Assembly (NCBI RefSeq): GCF_029873635.1
Contig: NC_080418.1
Span: 15,895,388 to 15,959,387 of the forward strand
Origin: Malania oleifera
Lineage: Eukaryota; Streptophyta; Magnoliopsida; Santalales; Ximeniaceae
Direction of reading: 5' to 3'
DNA length: 64,000 nt
Under the pieces are notes generated by a model, which saw nothing but the letters and a program-made list of their open reading frames with translations, searched no databases and was not told the origin of the DNA. Each line of letters starts with the position of its first letter. Position 1 is the stretch's first letter. The position numbers and the translations under genes are program-made. Shown piece after piece: positions 10,515 to 23,249 of the stretch.

Positions 10515-11111
10515 TGCAGCAATTAAATCACCAAATAAATCAACAAATAATCAGCAAGAATAGTAAAGCAATAAAATGCCCAAAAACAAGACGCCAAAAA
10601 TTTACTTGGGAAACCCCAAATTGGGGAAAAACCATGGGACCTCCAGTCTAGGCCAAATCCACTAGATAAGAGAAAAATACAAGGGTTCACACGCTTTACA
10701 AGAACTTCAATAACAACAACAATGACAACAAATCATAAACAATCTTACTCGAGAGCCAATCTCACCAACAAGAATTGGAGATCAATAAAGATTGTCTCAC
10801 CGAAAGACAAAATTCAGAAAAGAATACCATGATCAAAGCTAGTCAAGTCAAAGCCCTTGTCATTGCGATCGCACACCTAAAATTTCAAGTCAATCAGAGT
10901 TCGTTTGGCTGTCTGATCAAGTACCCAAGTGAGTTTCTCTTCCCCACGTCTTCTTTTTTCGTCAAGCTGCCGTCAGCTCTCTTTTTCTTCTTTTCTTTTA
11001 ATTTCCAGCACACCACTCACACACACAACCCTAGTTTCCTTTTATTTATATATTTAATTTCTTTATTTACAAAACTGCCTCTCTTAATGCCGTGAGGGGG
11101 GACGCCGAACA
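10515..11111 (-). repeat. Copia 5' LTR (right copy, truncated at its inner end)
   Basis: Pairs with the left LTR from its AATTAAATCACCAAATAAAT block to the outer terminus at 11111. Its inner end (element 3' end of the LTR, plus primer-binding site) is lost at the RTE junction. The following bases TGTAA (11112-11116) would be the outer TSD, but the other copy is not in the window. Confidence 0.8.
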
Positions 11112-12223
11112 TGTAAATGTAACAACATCCAAGTGCACAAGGCACCCACACTATCAAATGTCTAGGGAGGAGATGATGTACATAGGCTTACCTCCACAAT
11201 TGGAGAGTCTATCTCTATGGCATGAATCTTTGATCTACACATTTGGATGTGATCCCCTTACCATTAGGTCGAGGCTTGCCCTCTTAATATTTATGTACCA
11301 ATATCACAAATTTATCTTGTGATTGCATAGGCTATGTCTGTGTGGAGATTATGTAAATACGTGGAGGATTTTTTATGTTCATTATTCCTATGATGAGATA
11401 TGGTTATTTTTCCTTTTGGCTTAACATATGTGCTAGTGGATCCTCTGAGTGAGTTGGCTTGTAGCTTTTTGGAAATATTATAAATAAAGATGTTGGTTTG
11501 TGGGTGTGTCAAAAGCATAGGGATGGAGGACTATGATGTTCTTTGTGGTTGACTTCTTAAATGGGAGGAATCTTGCGTGAGAATTTCCCCTTCACTCTTG
11601 TAAGGCATCATTTTATTTTATTTTAATTATATTTTAAATTTATATGATCATTTTATTTTAATTTTTTAATTAAAATTTATGTATAAAATGGGTGATTTAA
11701 TTCACAAACATTAATTCTGGATGTTTAAGTATTCTAGTAACTGGTTCTCAAAATAACCGAAAACATCTGATTTTCAAAAAACAATTGAAAATTGACAACA
11801 AAAATAGAAAACTAGAAACTGAACAAAGTTGTTATCATAATCTATTTCTTCATTGTACAGATATGAAAATAGAAAACAGAAATGTTACCAAATAGATCCT
11901 CAATTGGTTTTTGAAGAATCGGTTTGACTTTATAATTTATAACTAACGTTCTCTACTGATTACTAGTCAATGCTAGTTCAATAACATTATTTACCTTATT
12001 TGATTTTTAATAATTAGAAAATGGTTCAAAAGTTTTTTTCTCAATAGCCATATTATTGAATAATAATTAATTACATTAACAACTTCAGAGTTAAACTCTT
12101 AAACTACTGTTAAGCTACTACCGAACTACCCTAGAACTATGTTTAATACTCATTGCAGACACACCAAAATAATTAGTTTTTTTTAAGGTCTCTATTAGCA
12201 TCATAACTTTTATTTTCCCTTTA
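11112..12223. other. Intergenic, no gene recognised
   Basis: AT-rich, especially 11600-12200. Small open frames at 11092-11518 match nothing I recognise and have no supporting splice or start context. Confidence 0.5.
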
Positions 12224-12237
12224 TGTCAAGTTCCCTA

Positions 12238-12978
12238 AATCTAGAGGCTTTAAGATAAGTAGAAATAAGACAGAATTTATGAAATGTAATTTTAGTAATG
12301 ATAGGGGGAATATTGGAGATAAAGTTAAACTTGATGATGAAGAAATAAATAATACTTGTAGATTTTGATACCTTGGATCTATTATGCAAGTTAAAGGAGA
12401 AATTGAAGATGATATAATGCATAGAGCTAAAGTAGGTTGGGTAAAATGGAGAAGTGCTTCAAGTGTGCTTTGTGATCATAGAATATCCTTAAAATTGTAA
12501 GGTTTATAGGATAGCTATAAGACCAACTATGCTTTATGGATCGGATTGTTGGGCGACGAAGAAACATAATATCCAAAAAGTAAAAGTTACTAAGATGAGA
12601 ATGCTTAGATGGATGAGTGGTATAACATTGAAGGATAAATTAAGGAATGAATATATTTGTAGTAAGTTAGCTGTAGCTCCTATAGAGGATAAGATAAAAG
12701 GGGAGGGGGGGGGGGGGACGGTTCAGATGGTATGGACACTTGCAACGTAGGCCACATAGTGCACCAGTGAGGAAAAGTGAGTTAGTTACTATGGGGGGCA
12801 GTAGATGGGGTGAGGGTAGACTGAAAATAACTTGGAAGGAGATAGTGAGTCAAGATTTAATAACCCTGAATTTGTCAAAAGAAATGGTCCATGATCGCAT
12901 AAATTGGCGGAAATGGATTCATATAGCCGACCCCACCTAGTGGGACTTAAGGCTTGATTTTGTTGTTGTTGTTGTAGG
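12238..12978 (+). pseudogene. RTE LINE reverse transcriptase C-terminus, 5'-truncated
   Basis: Recognisable C-terminal wording is TMLYGSD CWATKKHNIQKVKVTKMRMLRWMSG (12523-12620), then LQRRPHSAPVRKSELV and a terminal IHADP-like IHIADPT, followed by the conserved AGTGGGACTTAAGGCTT and (TTG)n end of plant RTEs. It begins inside the RT (SRGFKISRNKTEF). Stops, a frameshift at a G-homopolymer (12705-12717) and a missing catalytic core make it dead. Confidence 0.8.
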
Positions 12979-13327
12979 TGATGTGCTGCTGAATAAAAAT
13001 GAGAGGTCTCATTTGTATGGATAAGATGAGTATTCCAAGCCTTCGTTTTAATTTCCTCTGGATTTTGTTTGCAGGTAATGGACTTCGGTTTGCAAGTAAT
13101 TTGTTTATGTTTGTGTTTGTTTGTTTTTATTTCTCATTAGCTTGTTTAGTTTGTTTTAGTTGGTTAATGGTCCAGGTTTTGATAGGCTTATATTGATTTT
13201 GCTGACTAGGCTGGTTTTGTTAGTTTATTTGTAGATGCGTTGTGGCATGTTTTGTAAACACGGTATTCCTCCGCCATAAGTGAGGGCTATCATTAAATTT
13301 GGGGTTTTCGTTAAAAAAAAAAGTTAT
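12979..13327 (+). repeat. L1-like LINE 3' tail
   Basis: A T/G-rich, non-coding stretch ending in poly(A) (13313-13322). It contains the 28-nt block 13259-13286 (CACGGTATTCCTCCGCCATA and its continuation AGTGAGGG), followed by an ATTAAA-like signal. The L1 attribution rests on the poly(A) end and general 3'-UTR style and is an inference. Confidence 0.5.
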
Positions 13328-13983
13328 TGTCAAGTTCCCTATTATTTTTTTGGTTGTCAAAATTCTTTCTCTAGTGATAAAATTACTTTATAGGAATTTA
13401 TTTTGCTTTTGATATGTTATTTTTACTTATTTTGGTATTTGGATCAAAGTTATAATATCAATATTAGAATATGCAAAACTGGGATTCTGATTCTGATGTA
13501 TGAATTTATGAATGTTATTAAATTGATACATAGTAATTGTTGTTGTAGTTTTTTGGCAAGGTAATTGTTTTTTTTGTCAAATATAAATCTGAATTTAGAG
13601 TAAGCTTGTATCAATTAGAAAATATGTTTCCTCAACTTCCCACCTTGCTTATGAGATTTTAGAGAGCCAACTATATATGTAAAGTTTCTCTACCATCATT
13701 CTGTACTAAGAGACATGCCATTTTTTTTCTATGCTTTATGCAGGTGATGTTCATATTTGCTTCATTGAGTGTGTTCACTGGTCAGAGCAGCTAGATGGTT
13801 AACCATTGAATGACACAACATGTGCAATCATACGTGCGTCAGCCGTCATATGGTCATATGGCATCCACTAGTAGCAGCAATAATTAAATAGTGACATTGA
13901 CCATATGTTGCCCTTCTTTAGGCCGCCTGGTTAGTTCACTAGTACTGAGAGTGAAAATTCAGAGCTTTTATTAGTTCTTTCCA

Positions 13984-16900
13984 ATGGCAGACTCGACAAG
14001 TGCTTCTGGTTCAACTAAGAACTCTGGAATGACCACTGCCATCACTAATAAAAGGATGTCTAAAAGATGTTTAGTTACTTCTATGCCTGAGACTTTCTCA
14101 AGGAATGCTTTTTGGCATATGGAAACCCTAAAACATGGTGGATTGGGCAGGAAAACCGCTGGTCATGTAGCATTGTTTTTGCTCGAAGTTGCTGCATTAG
14201 AAATGGTACGAAGGCTCTCGAGGGCTAAGTGTCCATTTGCATGGCGTGGTCTCCAGACATTGCAGCTTCTTTGCTATCCTCCATTTAAGTGGATCCAGAG
14301 ATGGGCTCCATTCAAGGGATTGGTTAAGGGCGTGCAGGTTTGTTCTTACATGTTCCATGGAAATATTATTAGAACTGGTTTACCTTCTCTGCTTGATGTG
14401 CAGTCAAAAACAGGGACACATGTGTGCATACAACGGTTGAATTATTGTTTTGTGGTTGATTTATGTGTGCGCATGTGTGCGTGTTGGGAGGGAAGAGCTT
14501 GAACTATTTCAAGATGTGGTGTCTCCCCCCCCCCCCAACCTTTTCTCCTCCCCCCCCCCCCCCTTCCTCCTATTTCTCTTGCTGGCCCATGGTCCTTGCT
14601 GTCGACTCTCTTGCTTCACGTACCATTCGATTATGGGCCTTGGCTTACATTCTTGTTGTCCTTTGGCCTCTCTTTATTCAATGCCCCATTCTCCATCCCC
14701 AGTGGCAAGCCTTTCTTTTTGGGGGTGGAATGGGAGGTTTTCCCTTTCCCATTTACTTTTCAAGGCAGGCTATATCTGTATGTATGTTGTATGAAGTTTG
14801 ACATTTGAAATTCCAGTTTTCCCATAATGCTTCACCAGGCTTTTCCACTCCAAATTTTTCCCTCTATTAGTGTTTGTGGGTTTTTGCACCATTTTTATTG
14901 TGATGTACTTTCTCTTATAACTTTTATTTTTTTTAATGACTTCATAATATTGATTGCAGCAAAAAATTTTGGGTGTCATACAACTTTCATGTGCATGTTG
15001 CCCCGCCCTTTTTTTTTTTTGAAGAATTAATTTGATGTAATTCTGAAGCAACTTTGATGGAAATAAAAAGAAGAGAGCACGAGACACTTGTTACATATTT
15101 ATAGAATCCAATGTTTTGCTTCCTGCCTTTGCTTTTTGAAACAAAGCTGTAATTAATGTTTTATAAATTATTTTTTAATAGTTTTTCTCTATGAGATAAT
15201 ACATTCTTAATATTTTTTTTTAGCACATAATTAGCAGAAATAGCCAACCCCACCTAGTGGGACTTAAGGCTTGGTTATTGTTGTTGTTTGATGTTATAGA
15301 AAATAAGTAGTGATTTTTGCATATTTGAATGTCTGAATCTCATCTGTTAAACTTTTTTCACGGGCAAGCTGGAGAATTTGGATGATTTTTCTCCTTTTTG
15401 TAAACTGGCACAATTTCTTTTTGATTCCTATTAATACTTTTTGTCACTTTAAGCAGTACCAAGCTCTAATTGAATGCCTATAAAGATTTCTGACTCACAT
15501 GACCTGCATTATTTCATTTTGAGGAATGCGTCTGATGTAATTATCTTGTACATTTGTTTGTGATTCCGTGAATGTCTTTTAATTTCTTGCATGTCTTATT
15601 GGGGCACTTGATAGTCATAATAATTTTTTTTTTTTTGTGTTGGCAGATTCTATCAAGGCCATTATTAGTTCTTTCTATTGCAACAGCTTTCTCTGACAAG
15701 TCGGAGCATAATAATGGAACTTCAGATGGTTTTGATGATACTGATGTTGTGGGTGATTCTCATGCGTATTCAGAATCACATTCAGAGCTGCCTTCTGAAC
15801 AATCCACCCTAGATATAAGGTATATAATAGGGATAAATCTTTCAAGATTAATATTTTGTAATGTTATTTTGCGGATTATGCAGCACTAAATGCAACTAAA
15901 AAGAGCACACCTTGATGCTAGAAGTTAATTTCCTGTAGGACTTGAGTTTATAATTATGTACTTATGGATATAGTGGAATGGACGGGAGAAACATGTGATT
16001 TGTGTAATATCAGATGCCCTAAGATCTTGAAATCATGACATTCTCATATATTGTCTACCATAAATGTTACTGATTAAAAGAAAAAAAGTTATACCATAAA
16101 TCTTATGATATATTAGGATTCATATCTGGATGGTGGCTCTAGAAATGGTTGATGTTGTGACCGTATTTATTTATTTTGTTGTGCAATGAAAGAGCTTCAT
16201 TTTGACTTTTTTTTTTTTGGTTTGTGATTGAACCATAGTTTTTAAAATTGATGTGCAATGGTATTGTGGCCATTATGCAACGGTATTGGTGGATTCTGTG
16301 AATGTTGGAGACCGATATCTTACAGGTCCCCCAATAAGATGATTCCCATTGGCCGTACTGTAATGGCTGTTTCAGACTGCTGCCAAGCTGCTGCAGACGG
16401 CTACATTATCAGACTGGCTATGAATGACTAGAATAGGTTTTTGAGTCCTTATTTGCATTCTTTCACTCTTTTTTCCTATATTGCTTGGAAAGTCATTCTA
16501 AAATCGATTTATTTTTTACTTAGTATATATATTTTTTTTAAATCATTTTTAGGCTCATTTACATTGATATTTAGTGTGTTTTGCTTACTAGCACTCAAAT
16601 ATTCTTAACTTTTTCTTTTATTAAAATAATATAATATACACATTTGCATATTGTAAGTTCTTTCCATTTTATTTTTTTGTATTTTTATTGCACCTGATTT
16701 GGAGACAAAAAGTACATTCTATTGCTTATCGACATTCTATATTTATGATTTCTTAGATTAGATTTCACTTATAATCAATAAAGTAATGACATCCTTCTTC
16801 TCACCAGTAGCAAGTAAAAAAACCAATATAACATGCAATACTTGTAGTATATCAACATATATTATATTAAGATTGATGAAAATTTATTAAAAATCATTTA

Positions 16901-19900
16901 AAGCATTAGTATGTATGATTTGGGATGGAAACACGTGAATCTATGTGTTTTTAGTAAGTCTTCTAATGCAAAAAATTATTTCACAGATGCAGTGTTTGTC
17001 ACCTGTTGTGTAACATCCATAATGGTTGCAATCATTACACTACAACCATTATTGCTATGCTGACTCCCAGTTTTTGAAACCATGAATTGTGACATTCTTA
17101 TGTTTTATATTTGTTTTTGACTACTGGCATTTCTTGCAATTCATCTTGTTTCATGGTGGCTGAGTTGGACACCTGTTACGCAAACAGTTTTATTGATGTA
17201 GGTGTGATTTATCAAGAAAAGTTTAAATGAACGATTATATGGTGTTGTAGCCTATATCTTAAGCTTTAGATCTACTCTTTTTCCTTTTTATGTCTAATGC
17301 TATAAAAGAACCATCCAAATTTGAGATTTTTGGGTGTAATCGAGACCTATGAGCATGTTAGAGGACATGTTTTTTTTGGTTTTCTCTTACACATCTTCCT
17401 GTTTTTCATAGAATTTTGTGCATTTTCTTTCTTGATTTGCTTTCTTAGCTGAATACTTTCTGCCATTTTGTTGTACTTTGCAGGATCCATGATGATGATG
17501 GTGCTCTTCAAAGTTCGGCATCTGAGAATTGGTTGCTACAACTTTACAAAGAGCTGGAAAATCAGGGGATAAGTTTACCAGAAAGGTAATTCGACAATTA
17601 CCATGTTTAAAGAGTTGTAAGTTGAAGAGAAAGTTGCAGCATGTTTAGAATATCAATGCATAATTTATCTTATGTAAAACTATGATTGTCTTCATATCTT
17701 GGTTTTAAATCGCAGTAGTGGGTAGCATAACATAATAGTAATGGGTGTAACGGGAAGCTGGAGTAGCGGATGCTACATAATGGGAAGTGGGTGTAACGGC
17801 CGTGATAACCTTGTGCACATTAGCGTACTTGCATGTTTTAAGCTTTTAGCCCTTCTTAGAAAGAGTTTGTGTATTTTGGATCCTTTAGTTTGAGTAACTA
17901 AGTTTTTTGGTAAGGGCAACAACTTTACATTTGTTTTAAACCACCTTTAATAGAAAAATTACGCTTGTGTACGTATTTATACTTCTCATTGTTCTTATCT
18001 GTGATAAATTATTATGTGCGCTAAATTAACTAATAAAACAAAATGCATTATACACTCCATTGATCTATTAGACAAATAAGACATACGAATAATACAAATA
18101 TGAAATAGCTAGAAAAGAAAGAAGGTTGAAGTTGAAAAATATAGAACATAAATATCACATTACTAATATTGTCAAAATAAAATATTTTCCTAAGTATTTT
18201 TCAAATTGTTAATTAATGCATCTCTTGTGACTATTTAAAGAAATAGTAAATTTTGTAGTCATCCTCATTATAATCTTTTCCCCCTCTCGCCATATGGTAT
18301 ATTGAGAATGATTTATGAATGAGGGAAAAAGTGAGAAGAAAAAGTAAAAAATAAAATAAATTTTTTGATGTAGCAGTCCTATAATGGTTACGTAACGGCC
18401 GTAGCGGCCTTTACGCAATGGTCGTGATCTGTAACAGCCGCTACAACCGTGATTTTTCTTCCCACCAATTTTGCGGTGTGTAATGGTTTCAGTAACCCAA
18501 AAAACCGTTACGTAACGGTTGCGGCTTTTATTTAAAACCATGCTTCATATGTTCAAAATATTTTATTTTTTGTTATATTTGTTATGATGTCTTTTAGTTC
18601 AGGTTAAGCATACAGTCTAGGGGTGAGGAAGAAAAACTGAAAAGTCAAACCACATCACAAAACTGAACCAAAAAATTGGTTAGCCTTTTTTTCAGTCCAC
18701 TTTCGGTTCAGAATTTTTGATTTTTTCAATTACTGGGTCAACTTTGGTCCAGTCCATTCAGTAGCTGCGGTTAACTGAACTGAAACAGTATATTATAAGT
18801 ACATAAAAGTACATAATATATAATATTTAATAATTTAAATAGAACATTTGTTTTTGAACAATTTAGTTCATGGATTGGTTAACCATTCGATATTAGCCTA
18901 AAAACTGGTTAACCGTTTGAAGTGATTCAGTTTTGGTCTGTATTTTCTTGAGAACCAAAACTTCGGGTCTGTTAGCAGTTCAAGGGAATAACCCAACCCT
19001 AATATAGTCTTCTTGATGTGGTTCTTTACAGTGTCCTTGAAAATTTGACAAACTATGGTTCATTAATTATTGCTTTTATCTTATTCAATGAAATGAACTT
19101 TTTATCTTGTCAATTTTATAAGTTTATCGATTATATTTGTAAAACTTGATATATATCGCTGGCCACAACCTAATAGCTTAAGCTTTTAGGTAAAGTTGTA
19201 ATCTAACATGGTATTAGAGCTATGATCACCAGGAGGTCACGGGTTCTAGTCTTGTTGCACATTGGTTGTTAAAAATTATCTTACTCCATGAATGGTTGTT
19301 ATTTATGTTTGTTTATCTCTCCATGGGAATATGTCAATAGGCATCCATTATTAAATTCACTTGATGAGATAGTGCCAATTTTGGGAACGCTCAGTGCCAA
19401 TGTCACTCAATGGGTAAGTTGCCAACCCCTAAAACAGACTATGTACTTTATCTGCTTAGTTACGGGAGGCATTTTACCAGGGGGTACATTGTAGCCTAAC
19501 AGCTTAAGCTTTTAGGTAAAGTGATAATCAAACAATATTAAAAAAAAAAATTTTGGTGGCACTATTTGCTAGGACTTCAGTGTTTCCTCTTTTGCATAGA
19601 TGAGTTATACAGGCATATTTTAAGAGAGACTATGTAAACTTGCTTTTTAACATTCTGTATGAATCATCTAGTTGTTACTGCAACTCAGTTCAATTCTGAA
19701 CATCAGATGTTCTCTATTATGCGCACACAGCAATGTTCTGTCTTCTATAATATGTTTCGTTTCATACCTTTACCATCTTGTTAAACTGTTTAGAGAATGA
19801 AAGCTCTTATTGTCCTTAACCTTCAGCTGGAATACTATGATGTCAGGACGAACAATACTACTTTCTTTGGGCTTGTTTGATTATAGTTTTCTGATTTGGT

Positions 19901-22900
19901 ACAAAACACACCAGGGATATGCATTTGGTTAAGGTGTTTTCAGAAAACTGCTTCTGAGAATGTATCCAAAAACACCCCTCAAGAATACTGAACTCTGGAT
20001 ACAATTAAGCCCGTGGGGAACATTTTTAAAAAATAACTGCTTATATTATTAGAAGTACTTGAATTAATTACTTGTCTAAGTAGTGTTTGGTTTACACTTA
20101 AATAAGTAATTATTTCAAAAAGTACTTTTCCAAACTATTTTTAAAAAAAAAATTTATGAAAATGAATATTTTTTTTGAAGAAGAAAAGTAATTATCTAAA
20201 AAAGCACTTAAAATAAGTAGTCCAGACTACTTTTAGTACTTTTTTTAGGTAAGTACTTTTTGCAGAAAACCATGTTTTGTGTTTGATTAGTGAATGCATT
20301 CTTGAATTTGAGTTTGGGCATGATGTTCTTCAATGTGCAAAGGCCGTGGCTCGAGGATATTATCATTAGGTCACATATCCCATATTTTTTAAGGGAAATT
20401 ATGTGAGGGATTTGTGTTATGATTTGAGTACAAATTGAGGCATGTACTGATGATATGATCATTAGATGATTCGTCACAAATCTTTACCCTGGCCAAACAC
20501 AGATCTGAGATTAGCATTATTTTGAGTAACTCCCAATTCCTTGATCATTCCAATTCCCTTAACGAAACATGTATTTACTGCTTTCTTTATGTTCTTTGAA
20601 TTTGGATCAACCTTAACCAAATGTAATTCCACGATTTTCATTTCTATAAACAATTCTAAAAACAGCTAACCAAACTCTTTTTTGTGTATTAAAAATGCAC
20701 AACACAATCCCTTGTTTTCATTTTCAAAAACCACAATACAAAACTCCTTTTTGGATCCTTAACCAAATGGGCCCGAATATGTCTTCAGTGTTATCGGGTA
20801 TTATATCTTAATTCTTCAGAAACACTTTTAATTTTTAATATTACAATTATCTTCATATTACAATTTATAAAATTATTGATTCTTGACTTTCTAGTGCTTA
20901 CCTGGTTATCACCAATTATTTTAGGATGTTAGTAATCAACTATCTTAGTTTTTTCATTGTTCACTTGACCTCTTGCTTTCTCATCATTGGTGTACTTAAC
21001 ATGATCAAATTTCCTACTTCCCTTTTCTTTGGGCGAGCTTGTTTGCATGTGTGTTTCCACAAATGTTTGCAATCCAGATATCATGAAAATAAACTTATTT
21101 CTGCTTTGTGTATCATCACTGCCCTTTATAGTCCATTATATGTCTGGAACTTCTATCATTTGAAGTACAAGGAATTTTTATTCATTATATTTGTAGTCCT
21201 TTATGGTCCTTTTGTGGCACAAGGTTTCTTAAGATCGTGACAAAGATGGTGATTTGGGTGCGATTATAGGGGTGAGGGCATCTATTTTGTCATTTATATA
21301 ACTAAATAAATTATGCCATCCTGCTACAGTTTTTCCTCGTGTAGTCCATTTTGTGTCTTTTTGTTCATCAACAGGCTTTGCTCAAATCATTTTAAGCCCA
21401 TACATTCTAAAAGATCATTGGATGCCTGACAATATTATCTCTATTTATATAATGTCAATAGTTTAAGAGATAAGGATATCATGGGTTGTTTTTAATGAGA
21501 TTACAATTTTCTATTAATCCATGAGGACCATGGATCATGGATTACCTTTATTATGATAATCTCATTAATCTGATAATTCAGAGCATCTTATGCTTTTTAA
21601 TTCACAATTATCTCATGGATTAATGTTCTGATGAGCTTTTCTTTTTTCTTTATCTCTTTTTCCTCAAAATTATTATGGGTATCCTGATACTAATTTGGCA
21701 GCTTGGTAAAGAGCCCTGCTTGCTGTTTTTATTTTTTTAATTTCATGGTTTCTTGTGCTACAGCGGACTTTGACATACTAATGCTTATGTGGAATTGATG
21801 AGAATGATTCTCGTGGATTTACACCCAATGCTTTGTATAATACAATTATCTCATGGATTATTATTGTTCAGATATTTTTCTTTTTTTTCTGTTCTCTCTC
21901 TTTTTCCTCCAAATTATTATGGCTATCCTGATACTAAACTGGCAGTTCGGTGAAAAGCTCTACTAGCTTTTAAAATTTTTGTATTTCAGGGATTATTGTG
22001 CCACAACTGAGCCTGACATAATAATGCTTATGCAGAATTGATGAGAATGAGCTCCACAGATTTTATACTGCTGCAAATGGAGACTTTTCATGCTTGCTGT
22101 CATCAATAAAGAAAACAATCCATTGGAGGGATACTTATAATATTCTTTCTGGACAAGAACTTGAGATGTGGTCGAATATGCTCTTCTGGCATGGTTTTGA
22201 TGTGAAACAGCGACCTTGCCTTATTGTACGGCTTGGGCTAGTTTGCTTGAGCCTCCCATATCATGATAGACCTCGCTTTGCTCAAGCAGTTGGTAATCTA
22301 CTTTTAGCCCTTTTATATATTTTTTGAGCTTCTTATCATATGTCCCGGCCATTTGAAAAATAATCTTTGCCCACTTGAATTCACATGATATGCATGCAAA
22401 TTTTCTTCTTTTATTTTGGGCACACCTGATTTGATAAAATTTCTGTACAACATTTGCCAATGTCTTCAAGCCTCTCTGCCCATAATCCATATCCCTCTGT
22501 TTATTGGAGATCTGTTTTGCACTGAACAGCTGAAGCCCAGCCACCAGCTTCCTTCACTGTGAGTACTAAGAACGCAAATCATCCAAAACTTTAAGAGATA
22601 ATTGAAACCTGCAAGCATGATGTATGTTTAGCCAAAATAGATTGGAAAGTTGCAACATTGGACTTTTGGCTGCCATGTAATCGGGTGCAAGGGATGATGC
22701 TTTGCACCATGGAACTTACAGAGTTTTAAGTGTCAAATGATGATTTATTTGCTGAATCTGTAAGCTTTTGAATGAAAACCTGAATCAGTTTGGTTTTTTA
22801 CTACCTGACAGTAAACCTTGAACTTCTTCAGAACACCACTTCAGGAAGAATTTATCCTCTAAAAATGATTATGTGATGCAGCCACATTGTGAGGAATTTG

Positions 22901-23216
22901 GTGTTATGAAATTGTAGAAGTGAAGGCAGGCTGTAAAGTATAATCATGACTTATTTAAACTCTATAGAAAACCAGTATGAATTCAATATAGCTAGGAAAA
23001 GACCATTTTTGTTGTTGTTGCTGTTGGGGATATTGACTGGACATATAGATGCTATTTAATTGGAAGGATGGATTTATAGGTTTGTGTCAGATTATGATCA
23101 CAGAACTGAACAAGACTAGAGAGGTCCTTTATGTGTTGTGGAGTATGCTAGTATGTAAAACATAGACATGTACACTTGCGCACACACAAATGCAAGCAAA
23201 CCTGCTTCTATGTATT

Positions 23217-23249
<33 letters not shown>

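Larger units (their letters stand above)
1..11111 (-). mobile_element. Decayed Copia (Tork/TNT1-like) LTR retrotransposon, multiply interrupted
   Basis: Minus-strand Ty1/Copia element. Reading right to left: 5' LTR, gag, protease, integrase, reverse transcriptase, RNase H, polypurine tract, 3' LTR. Integrase before RT is the Copia order, and the RT/RNase H wording resembles the TNT1/Tork lineage. Coding is spread over 707-1050, 1797-2584, 5513-6330, 7876-9775 and 10198-10304, with later insertions between. Catalytic residues are damaged: the RT box reads YVND instead of YVDD, the integrase AERMN-type motif reads TKRMN, and stops and frameshifts are common. The left LTR may start before the window, so the outer TSD cannot be tested. 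Superfamily is sure; lineage is inferred. Confidence 0.85.
12238..13327 (+). mobile_element. LINE insertion, apparently chimeric (RTE body + poly(A) L1-like tail)
   Basis: Bounded by a 14-bp direct repeat TGTCAAGTTCCCTA (12224-12237 and 13328-13341), the variable-length TSD expected of a LINE. The left part (12238 to about 12978) is the 3' end of an RTE element ending in its own (TTG)n. The right part (about 12979-13327) is a separate 3' tail ending in about ten A residues. One TSD surrounds both parts, which suggests template switching during one insertion event. Confidence 0.65.

Noticed and set aside
12999..13196. 65-aa frame with hydrophobic stretch as a possible 5' exon of the SEC14-like gene
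   Set aside because: It lies inside the LINE insertion bounded by the TSD and has no join to exon 1.
14450..14808. Overlapping 70-114 aa frames after exon 1 of the SEC14-like gene
   Set aside because: They run through poly(C) tracts within intron 1, and coding continues at 15647 in frame from 14337.
19213..19250. tRNA-like B-box (GGGTTCTAGTC) suggesting a SINE
   Set aside because: The primer site and flanking terminal repeats fit a TRIM-like element better, and no A-box at the right distance or A-rich tail was found.
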